This document shows positions 57,656 through 64,000 of a DNA stretch of 64,000 bases, piece by piece (position 1 is the stretch's first letter; every line of letters starts with the position of its first letter). The position numbers and the translations under genes were made by a program. The DNA is from Viridibacterium sp035456105 (GTDB lineage Bacteria; Pseudomonadota; Gammaproteobacteria; Burkholderiales; Rhodocyclaceae). Under the pieces are notes generated by a model. That model searched no databases, was not told the origin of the DNA, and was given only the letters and a program-made list of their open reading frames with translations. Location: positions 7,729 to 71,728 of the forward strand of contig DATIDV010000024.1 of NCBI GenBank assembly GCA_035456105.1, in the 5' to 3' direction.

Positions 57656-58618
57656 CTATTTAACAATCGGAAACATTTGTATTGCAGCCGCATGCAGTTT
57701 TTCGATGACGCACTGCGCAATGTCAAACCCTGTCTGTTGTGCAATCTCGACCATGCAGGTTGGACTGGTGACGTTGATCTCGGTGAGGTGGCCGCCAATC
57801 ATGTCGAGGCCGACGATGAGCAGGCCCCGCGTCCACAGCATCGGTGCGAGTTGCTCTGCGATGCTCTTCTCGCGTGCCGTGAGGGGCATCGCCACTCCCT
57901 TGCCGCCAGCTGCGAGATTGCCCCGGGTTTCACCCGCCATCGGGATGCGTGCCAGACTGTAAGGCATGACTTCGCCGCCGATGAGCAGCACGCGCTTGTC
58001 GCCTTCGGCAATCTGCGGCAGGTATTGCTGCGCCATGATGCTGCGCGTGCCGAGTGCCGTGAGCATCTCGATGATCGCGTTGCGATTCGGTTCATCGCGG
58101 CGCACGCGGAAGATGCCAGAGCCGCCCATGCCGTCGAGCGGCTTGAGAATCACGTCACCGAGCTCGTCGATGAAGGCGTTGATGTCATCGGCATGGCGTG
58201 CAACCAGCGTCGTCGGCGTGAATTGCGGGAACTCGGCGATCGAGACTTTCTCGGAGTGATCGCGAATGGCACGTGGATCATTGAAGACCTTCGCTCCCTG
58301 TGCCACGGCACGCTCCAGTAGCCACGTGGCCGCCACGTACTCGGCGTCAAAGGGCGGGTCCTGGCGCATCAACACGGCATCGAACGCGTCGAGGCGCTGC
58401 CGCTCGCTACCCAGCGCTTCGAACCAGTGTGCGTCGTCAGCCGACATGCGCAAGGCTACGGCGACCGCGCTGACGACCCCATCACGGACCGTCAGCGATT
58501 CGCGCTGGATGGCGAAGACCGCATCGCCGCGCGCCTGCGCGGCACGCATCATCGCAATGCTGGAATCCTTGTAGGCTTTGAGCTTCTCCAGTGGATCGAC
58601 GATGAAGGCGATCTTCAT
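57656..58618 (-). CDS. gshB: Glutathione synthetase
   Basis: A 320-aa ATP-grasp enzyme: 'KIAFIVDPLEKLKAYKDSSIAMMRAAQARGD', 'LMRQDPPFDAEYVAATWLLE', 'FPQFTPTTLVAR', 'VILKPLDGMGGSGIFRV' (ATP loop) and 'VGLDMIGGHLTEINVTSPTCMVEI'. It joins gamma-glutamylcysteine and glycine. Its ATG overlaps the stop of gshA by four bases (ATGA), so the two are coupled. The start at 58618 is the family start. Confidence 0.96.
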   Translation of the reverse strand: MKIAFIVDPLEKLKAYKDSSIAMMRAAQARGDAVFAIQRESLTVRDGVVSAVAVALRMSADDAHWFEALGSERQRLDAFDAVLMRQDPPFDAEYVAATWLLERAVAQGAKVFNDPRAIRDHSEKVSIAEFPQFTPTTLVARHADDINAFIDELGDVILKPLDGMGGSGIFRVRRDEPNRNAIIEMLTALGTRSIMAQQYLPQIAEGDKRVLLIGGEVMPYSLARIPMAGETRGNLAAGGKGVAMPLTAREKSIAEQLAPMLWTRGLLIVGLDMIGGHLTEINVTSPTCMVEIAQQTGFDIAQCVIEKLHAAAIQMFPIVK

Positions 58619-59916
58619 GCCTCCACCTCCTCGACGTCTACTCCTGGTGCGGTCTGTTCGATCTCCAGCGAAGCGGCCAGCAGCGCCAGTCGGCCGACCA
58701 CACCATAGGCGTAGAACCTGTTCGGCGGCGCATCCGGCTCCTGCTTGCAATCGGGCACCGTACAGGAGGCCTCGAAACTCAGCGGTTCGAAGTGCATGCC
58801 GGGGGCGTTGAGATTCTCGTCGCGGCCTCGCGCGGAGTTGACGCGATAAAAGCCGCCGACGACGTAGTGGTCAATCATGTACACCACCGGTTCGGCGACA
58901 CCGCCGTCGACGGTTTCGACGGTGTGCACGCCTTCCTGGATGATGACTTCACTGACCTGCACGCCTTCCTTGCCAACACTCATCTTGTTGCGCTGCTTGC
59001 GATTGAGGCCGGTGACTTCGCTGGCGTCGTACACCGTCATGACGCCCATGCCGTAGGTGCCGGCATCGGCCTTGACGATGACGAAAGGCTTTTCGGTCAC
59101 GCCATATTCAGCGTATTTCTGGCGGATGCGCGCCAGCAGGAAGTCGACCTGGCTGGCCAGACAGTCCTCTCCCGTGCGCTCATGGAAATTGATCTCGGTG
59201 CACTTGCCGAAATACGGATTCAGCAGCCAGGGGTCGATGCCCAGCATCTTGCCAAATGAGTCGGCGATCTCATCGTAGGCGGCGAAGTGCTGCGTCTTGC
59301 GGCGTGTGGCCCAGCCGGCATGCAGCGGCGGAATCAGCCATTGGCCTTCAAGGTCTTGCAGGATGGGCGGTACGCCCGCGGACAGGTCATTGTTGAGCAG
59401 GATGGCGCAGGGGTCGGCACCGTCCACGCCCAGTCTGCGGCTACGCCGCACGAGCGGCTCAAGCAATAGCGTTTCGCCATTGGGCAGCTCGACCGGTGTC
59501 GGCGCTGTGATTTCCGGCAGCATCGAGCCGACGCGCACGCGCAGGCCGGCATGGCCGAGGATGGTCACCAATTGCGCCACGTTCTGCAGGTAGAACATAT
59601 TGCGTGTGTGATTCTCGGGAATCAGCAGCACGCTGCGCGCGTCCGGACAGATGCGCTCTACGGCGACCTGCGCGGCCTGCACGCATAGCGGCAGGAACTG
59701 CGGATTCAGGTTGTTGAAACCGCCGGGGAACAGGTTCGTGTCGACCGGCGCCAGTTTGTAGCCGCTATTGCGCAGGTCCACCGAGCCGTAGAAGGGTGGG
59801 ATGTGATCCTGCCACTGGCTACGAAACCATTGTTCGATGGCGGTGGAATGATCGAGAAAGCGGCGCTCCAGTTCGAGAAGCGGGCCTGCCAGAGCGGTGG
59901 TCAGATGCGGCACCAT
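58615..59916 (-). CDS. gshA: Glutamate-cysteine ligase, TIGR02049 type
   Basis: A 433-aa enzyme of the Acidithiobacillus/betaproteobacterial GshA type, unrelated in length to the E. coli enzyme. Landmarks are 'FYGSVDLRNSGYKLAPVDTNLFPGGFNNL', 'LLIPENHTRNMFYLQNVAQL', 'TEINFHERTGEDCLASQVDFLLARIRQKY' and 'VIVKADAGTYGMGVMTV'. It makes gamma-glutamylcysteine, the first step of glutathione synthesis. It is translationally coupled to gshB. Confidence 0.95.
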   Translation of the reverse strand: MVPHLTTALAGPLLELERRFLDHSTAIEQWFRSQWQDHIPPFYGSVDLRNSGYKLAPVDTNLFPGGFNNLNPQFLPLCVQAAQVAVERICPDARSVLLIPENHTRNMFYLQNVAQLVTILGHAGLRVRVGSMLPEITAPTPVELPNGETLLLEPLVRRSRRLGVDGADPCAILLNNDLSAGVPPILQDLEGQWLIPPLHAGWATRRKTQHFAAYDEIADSFGKMLGIDPWLLNPYFGKCTEINFHERTGEDCLASQVDFLLARIRQKYAEYGVTEKPFVIVKADAGTYGMGVMTVYDASEVTGLNRKQRNKMSVGKEGVQVSEVIIQEGVHTVETVDGGVAEPVVYMIDHYVVGGFYRVNSARGRDENLNAPGMHFEPLSFEASCTVPDCKQEPDAPPNRFYAYGVVGRLALLAASLEIEQTAPGVDVEEVEA

Positions 59917-60181
59917 GATTGTCGACCTCGTCGTTGCGTTTCACTGCTGTGGTTCGTATCGCTGCGGCCGGATGAGTCTGGCCGCAGTAGGGGGCGTTTG
60001 ATGTTACACCACGCGCCGTGGCTGCCTTCGTCGTGCGCCAAGACAGGAGCGGCGCCGGATGGCCTTGTCTGTAAAGTGGTCTTTTGCAGGCCAGAGCATG
60101 AGCTTATGCCGGTATTACAGGGCGGGTCAGCGCCGTTTCGCGTAAAATCGCCGCTTTCCCAAGCATCTGGCAGCCCATCCC

Positions 60182-60793
60182 ATGTTCTCCGGCATCATCG
60201 CCACTACCGGCCATATCGTCGCTGTCGATCCCTTGCAGGACGGTGTCAGGCTCACTGTTAACGTCAACGGTTGGGACGTTGCCGACGTGGCCATTGGCGA
60301 TTCCATCGCCAACAACGGCGTGTGTCTGACCGCCATCATCAACGACGGTTCGCGCCTCGTGTTCGATGTGTCGCGCGAAACGCTCAACTGCACCGTGGGT
60401 CTCGATGCGCCTGGCGAGGTCAATCTCGAAAAGGCGCTGACGCTGGCTGATCGTCTGGGCGGGCATCTCGTCAGTGGTCATGTCGATGGCGTTGGTGAGG
60501 TGTTGAAGTTCGAGCCCGTGGGCGAAAGCCATGAACTGGTGATCCGCGCCCCGGCGGCGCTGGCCGGTTACATCGCGCGCAAGGGCTCGGTTACGGTCAA
60601 TGGTGTGAGCCTGACCGTCAACTGGGTGCGCGGTACGGATTTTTCAATCAACCTCATTCCACATACCGTCACCGTGACGACGCTGCGCCTGCTCAAATCG
60701 GGCAGCAAGGTCAATCTGGAGATCGATCTGATCGCGCGCTACGTCGAGCGCATGCTTGAGTGGCAAAAAGAATCAAAGGAAAACACGCAGTGA
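60182..60793 (+). CDS. ribE: Riboflavin synthase, alpha subunit
   Basis: A 203-aa protein with two lumazine-binding halves: 'MFSGIIATTGHIVAVD...GDSIANNGVCLTAI' and 'HLVSGHVDGVGEVLKFE...GSVTVNGVSLTVN', each with the conserved Gly/Cys-Leu-Thr pattern. It dismutates two lumazines to riboflavin. Its stop overlaps the GTG start of ribBA. No FMN riboswitch is recognisable in the 59917-60181 leader, but a TAAAAT -10-like box lies near 60147. Confidence 0.96.
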   Translation: MFSGIIATTGHIVAVDPLQDGVRLTVNVNGWDVADVAIGDSIANNGVCLTAIINDGSRLVFDVSRETLNCTVGLDAPGEVNLEKALTLADRLGGHLVSGHVDGVGEVLKFEPVGESHELVIRAPAALAGYIARKGSVTVNGVSLTVNWVRGTDFSINLIPHTVTVTTLRLLKSGSKVNLEIDLIARYVERMLEWQKESKENTQ

Positions 60794-61941
60794 GTATTCA
60801 GCATAGTTCGCAGCCTGGTTCGCAACCCAGTTCGCAGCCAAGCGAGCTTTCCCCCATCCGCGACATCATCGAGGACATCCGCGAAGGTCGCATGGTCATT
60901 CTCATCGATGATGAAGATCGCGAAAACGAAGGTGATATCGTCGTCGCCGCGCAGTTCGCTTCGGCCGAGACGATCAATTTCATGGCCAAGCATGCGCGTG
61001 GCCTGATCTGCCTGACCCTGACCGAAGAGCGTTGCCGTCAGCTGGGTATCAACCAGATGGCGCGTGATAACCGCAGCCAGTTCTCTACTGCTTTCACCGT
61101 TTCAATCGAAGCGGCCGAAGGCGTGACCACCGGCATCTCCGCTGCAGACCGCGCACGCACCGTTGCAGCGGCCGTGGCCAAGCACGCCAAGCCTGCCGAC
61201 ATCGTGCAGCCCGGCCATATCTTCCCCATCATGGCCAAGCCGGGCGGCGTGCTGGTGCGCGCCGGCCACACCGAAGCCAGTTGCGATCTGGCTTCACTGG
61301 CCGGGCTGGAGCCTGCCGGCGTCATCTGCGAGATCATGAATGATGACGGCAGCATGGCGCGCCTGCCTGACCTGCTGGTTTTCGCCAAGGAACATGGCCT
61401 CAAAATCGGCGCCATCCGCGACCTGATCCACTACCGTGCCGCTGTCGAGAACATGGTCGAGCGCGTCGCTGACAAGGCCGTGCAGACGCCGCATGGTGAG
61501 TTCCGCCTCGCTGCATTCGAGGACCGTGCTTCTGGCGAGCTGCACCTGGCCATGTATCGCGGCAACATCCAGCGCGATGTCGAGACCCTGATCCGCGTAC
61601 ATGAACCTGTCTCGGTGCTCGACTTCATCGATCCTGCCAGCTGCCGCCATTCCTATACTGTGGATGCAGCCTTGGCGCGCATCGCCAAACACGGTCATGG
61701 CGCGTTGATTCTGTTGCGTCGTGCCGAGAACCCCGAGGAGATGCTGGCCACGCTGGGCGTGAAGCGCGACGAGCCGCGCCCGGCGACCAAGTGGGATCCA
61801 CGCATCTTCGGTATCGGCGCGCAGATCCTGCGCGATCTCGGTGTCGGCAAGATGCGTGTGCTGGCCGCACCGCAGCGCATTCCGAGCATGGCAGGCTTCG
61901 GCCTCGAAGTGACTGGCTACGAAGCGCCCTCACAGGCCTGA
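60790..61941 (+). CDS. ribBA: 3,4-dihydroxy-2-butanone 4-phosphate synthase with degenerate RibA-like domain
   Basis: A 383-aa protein starting at a GTG inside the ribE stop, with AAAGGA upstream. Residues about 22-220 are a complete RibB: 'ILIDDEDRENEGDIVVAAQFAS', 'RDNRSQFSTAFTVSIEAA', 'GVTTGISAADRA', 'GVLVRAGHTEASCDLASLAGL'. The C-terminal half has the RibA start ('ELHLAMYRGN') and end ('QILRDLGVGKMRVL') but lacks the zinc-binding cysteine cluster and the GTP-site arginines, so it should not have GTP cyclohydrolase II activity. Such hybrids are usual in betaproteobacteria; a separate ribA is expected elsewhere. Confidence 0.95.
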   Translation: MSIQHSSQPGSQPSSQPSELSPIRDIIEDIREGRMVILIDDEDRENEGDIVVAAQFASAETINFMAKHARGLICLTLTEERCRQLGINQMARDNRSQFSTAFTVSIEAAEGVTTGISAADRARTVAAAVAKHAKPADIVQPGHIFPIMAKPGGVLVRAGHTEASCDLASLAGLEPAGVICEIMNDDGSMARLPDLLVFAKEHGLKIGAIRDLIHYRAAVENMVERVADKAVQTPHGEFRLAAFEDRASGELHLAMYRGNIQRDVETLIRVHEPVSVLDFIDPASCRHSYTVDAALARIAKHGHGALILLRRAENPEEMLATLGVKRDEPRPATKWDPRIFGIGAQILRDLGVGKMRVLAAPQRIPSMAGFGLEVTGYEAPSQA

Positions 61942-61978
61942 GCCTCGCAGCCCCGACAATAAACAACTGGAAGACCCC

Positions 61979-62452
61979 ATGTCCCGTTTTGAACACGTAC
62001 CTGAAGTCTCTCCCCGCCTCGATGGCAAATCCCTGCGCGTCGGTATCGTGCTGGCCCGCTTCAATGTCGAGGTCGGCGAGAACCTGCTGAGTGGTTGCGT
62101 CACAGAATTGCTGACCCGCGGTGTTGCGCCCGAACACATGATGGTCGTGACCGTGCCAGGCGCACTCGAGCTGCCATTGACCCTGCAGACCATGGCGCGC
62201 AGCGGCCGTTACGACGCTCTCGTGGCGCTGGGTGCGGTGATTCGTGGCGACACCTATCACTTCGAAGTCGTCTCCAACGAAATGGCCGCCGGCATCACGC
62301 GTGTGACACTGGATACCAGCGTGCCCATCGCCAATGGCGTGCTGACGACGGAGGACGACGATCAGGCCGCGGCCCGCATGCACATCAAGGGCCAGGAATG
62401 CGCCGTAGTTGCCATTGAAATGGCTAATCTCCTCAAGGTATTGCAGTCATGA
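61979..62452 (+). CDS. ribH: 6,7-dimethyl-8-ribityllumazine synthase
   Basis: A 157-aa lumazine synthase: 'RVGIVLARFNVEVGENLLSGCVTELLTRGV', 'VTVPGALELPLTLQTMARSGRYDALVALGAVIRGDTYHFEVV' (with the catalytic His in 'TYHFE') and 'GVLTTEDDDQAAAR'. It condenses the RibB product with the pyrimidine from RibD; RibE then uses its product. It lies 37 bp after ribBA and overlaps nusB by four bases. Confidence 0.96.
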   Translation: MSRFEHVPEVSPRLDGKSLRVGIVLARFNVEVGENLLSGCVTELLTRGVAPEHMMVVTVPGALELPLTLQTMARSGRYDALVALGAVIRGDTYHFEVVSNEMAAGITRVTLDTSVPIANGVLTTEDDDQAAARMHIKGQECAVVAIEMANLLKVLQS

Positions 62453-62949
62453 ATGATGGCGTCAGAAGTGAAGGCCCGGTCGACATGCCGGAAGAGCCAA
62501 AGAAGTCCTCGCGTCGCCTTGCGCGCGAAGTCGCCATGCAGGGCCTCTATCAGTGGCGCGTGAGCGGCAACTCGCTGGAGTCCATCGAGGATCACCTCGA
62601 GCAGGAGTCCGAAGCCTGGCCGCGCGCCGACAAGCCGCTGGCGCTGGTCCTGCTGCGCGGCGCTGCCGAACGTGCCGATGCGCTCGAAGCCGCCTTCACG
62701 CCGTACCTTGATCGGCCGATCGCTGAAATCTCGCCGATTGAACGCGCCATCCTATTGGTCGGCGCCTATGAACTCGCCGAGCGCCTCGAAACGCCTTATC
62801 GCGTTGTCATCAACGAAGCGATCGAGCTGGCCAAATCCTTCGGTGGTACCGATGGTCATCGCTACATCAACGGCGTGCTCGACAAGCTCGCGCCGCAGCT
62901 GCGTGCGGCGGAAGTCGAAGCCGCCGCCAAGGCCAAGGGCAAGCGCTGA
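62449..62949 (+). CDS. nusB: Transcription antitermination factor NusB
   Basis: A 166-aa all-helical RNA-binding protein: 'SSRRLAREVAMQGLYQWRVSGNSLESIEDHL', 'DRPIAEISPIERAILLVGAYELAERLETPYRVVINEAIELAKSFGGTDGHRYINGVLDKLA'. Extra residues at both ends (Lys/Ala-rich tail) make it longer than the E. coli form. With NusE it binds boxA in rRNA leaders. Coupled to ribH by ATGA, as in many proteobacteria. Confidence 0.96.
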   Translation: MNDGVRSEGPVDMPEEPKKSSRRLAREVAMQGLYQWRVSGNSLESIEDHLEQESEAWPRADKPLALVLLRGAAERADALEAAFTPYLDRPIAEISPIERAILLVGAYELAERLETPYRVVINEAIELAKSFGGTDGHRYINGVLDKLAPQLRAAEVEAAAKAKGKR

Positions 62950-63024
62950 TGGTTTCACCGGCGGCGCCCGCCGCCGGTTCCCGGTTGTTCTCGTTGTTGC
63001 AGCTTCTCCCTTCCGAGGCCCTCC

Positions 63025-63993
63025 ATGCCCGGTGAATTCGACCTGATCCGCCGCCATTTCTCGCGCGCCACGCAACACACCGATCTCGGCGTGGGCGACG
63101 ACGGCGCGCTGCTGCGCACCCGGCCCGGCATGCAGCTGGTCGTGTCGAGCGACATGCTCGTTAGCGGCACGCACTTCTTTCCCGATGCAGAACCCGCAGC
63201 GCTGGGCTGGAAGACGGCGGCCGTCAATATCTCGGATATGGCGGCGATGGCTGCGGAGCCACGCTGGATCACCCTTGCACTTGCGTTGCCCGATCGAGAT
63301 GACAAATGGGTGGGTGCTTTTGCCGAGGGTTTTGCCAGTTGCTGCGCGGCGTTTGGTGTTGACTGGATCGGTGGCGACACCACGCGCGGCCCGCTCAACC
63401 TCTGTGCCACTGTGTTCGGCGAAGTGCCGCATGGGCAGGCGGTGTTGCGCAGCGGTGCCCGGCCCGGCGACGATCTATGGATTTCCGGCACGCCGGGGTT
63501 CGCTGCGCTGGGCTTACAGCACCTGCTTGGCAAGATCGTATTGCCTGAAGAGGCGCGCCCAGCTTGCCTCTCCGCCTTGCATCGTCCGCAGCCCCGCGTC
63601 GCGTTGGGTCTGGCGCTGCGCGGTGTGGCGACGGCGATTCTGGATGTGTCGGATGGCTTGTTGGGTGATCTTGGTCACATCCTCGAACGCTCGGATTGTG
63701 GTGCGCTGATCGAGGATGGTCTGCTGCCGCTGGCGCCCCTGTTTCCTGCGAGTAGTGATGCGGCGCTGGCGCGGCGAGCGCTGCTCAGTGGTGGCGATGA
63801 CTACGAGTTGCTGTTCGCTGCGCCCCTGTCGCAGCGCCTGTATGTGCAGGATCTGTCACAGCAGCTTGGTTTGCCACTGACACGTATCGGCGCCATGACT
63901 GACAAGTCAAATGTCATTGTTGTGCTGGAGCTGGATGGATCGCGCAGTGAGGTATTGCCGCGCGGCTACGATCATTTCGGCGCGCATTTGTAG
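63025..63993 (+). CDS. thiL: Thiamine-monophosphate kinase
   Basis: A 322-aa kinase with the ATP/Mg sites 'GVGDDGALLRTRPGMQLVVSSDMLVSGTHF', 'GWKTAAVNISDMAAMAAEPRWITLALALP', 'WIGGDTTRGPLNLCATVFG' and 'AILDVSDGLLGDLGHILERS', ending 'GGDDYELLFAAP'. It phosphorylates thiamine monophosphate to the active diphosphate. It closes the ribE-ribBA-ribH-nusB-thiL series, 75 bp after nusB, and ends 7 bp before the window edge. Confidence 0.96.
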   Translation: MPGEFDLIRRHFSRATQHTDLGVGDDGALLRTRPGMQLVVSSDMLVSGTHFFPDAEPAALGWKTAAVNISDMAAMAAEPRWITLALALPDRDDKWVGAFAEGFASCCAAFGVDWIGGDTTRGPLNLCATVFGEVPHGQAVLRSGARPGDDLWISGTPGFAALGLQHLLGKIVLPEEARPACLSALHRPQPRVALGLALRGVATAILDVSDGLLGDLGHILERSDCGALIEDGLLPLAPLFPASSDAALARRALLSGGDDYELLFAAPLSQRLYVQDLSQQLGLPLTRIGAMTDKSNVIVVLELDGSRSEVLPRGYDHFGAHL

Positions 63994-64000
63994 GTTGGTG

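Noticed and set aside
59917..60181. FMN riboswitch before ribE
   Set aside because: The conserved RFN boxes (such as the GGGGCAGGGTGAAATTCCC type) are absent; only a plain leader with a -10-like box is visible.
1..64000. CRISPR array, rRNA or tRNA genes
   Set aside because: No regularly spaced direct repeats of 25-40 bp with unique spacers, no 16S/23S signature blocks and no CCA-type cloverleaf were seen while reading both strands. A tRNAscan run would settle the tRNA part.

Overview
The window is GC-rich chromosomal DNA of a Gram-negative proteobacterium. Several landmarks point to a betaproteobacterium, perhaps near the Rhodocyclales: the gshA (TIGR02049-type)/gshB pair next to ptsI, ptsH and a mannose-type EIIA; ribE, ribBA with a degenerate RibA half, ribH, nusB and thiL in a row; 5-formyl-THF cyclo-ligase near a soluble lytic transglycosylase, an NDUFA9-like gene and murB; and a PEP-CTERM protein. 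The taxon is an inference from gene content. I saw no rRNA, tRNA, CRISPR array or intact transposase.

Layout. 1-3.8 kb is a patchwork of small orphan genes (two NTF2-like, one DUF3224, several hypotheticals) between palindromic repeats and a MITE-like element. 4.0-9.0 kb holds an ECF sigma factor with a SnoaL-like tail and a coupled 24-aa leader, a monooxygenase-like partner, a DUF2726 protein, a two-subunit CoA-transferase and an ArsR/SRPBCC operon. 9.3-15.1 kb holds an orphan lipoprotein, a LysR/MFS divergent pair, an HD hydrolase and a PEP-CTERM protein. 15.7-22 kb looks like a plant-polysaccharide locus: GH54-ricin arabinofuranosidase, GPH symporter, GH105 hydrolase, SemiSWEET and an MFS carrier.

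22.5-25.4 kb is the most unusual part. A compact operon of a gingipain/caspase-like (clan CD, C25-like) cysteine peptidase with three very small genes has its own promoter and a long palindrome. It lies between a decayed DUF1003 gene and a decayed duplicate of the 3' end of the ompA-like gene found 1.5 kb further on. 25.4-32.1 kb has a YhcC radical SAM protein, a FecR/OmpA pair, a CHASE2 nucleotide cyclase and, directly downstream, a glutaminase fused to STAS and cyclic-nucleotide-binding domains, which suggests a private second-messenger circuit.

32-41 kb is metabolic and regulatory: two small exported proteins, two LysR regulators divergent from a reductase and from an MFS/aldo-keto reductase pair, a GNAT enzyme, a second aldo-keto reductase and a ceramidase-like membrane hydrolase. 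41-64 kb is conserved housekeeping: folate ligase, lytic transglycosylase, NDUFA9-like protein, GST, murB, pncC, pgpA, GlcG/LysR with a candidate 30-aa gene between them, glpD, PTS proteins, glutathione synthesis, riboflavin synthesis, nusB and thiL.

An approximately 110-bp palindromic repeat family (four copies plus a fragment) is scattered between genes from 5.5 to 17.5 kb; one copy appears to supply the last codons and stop of a LysR gene.
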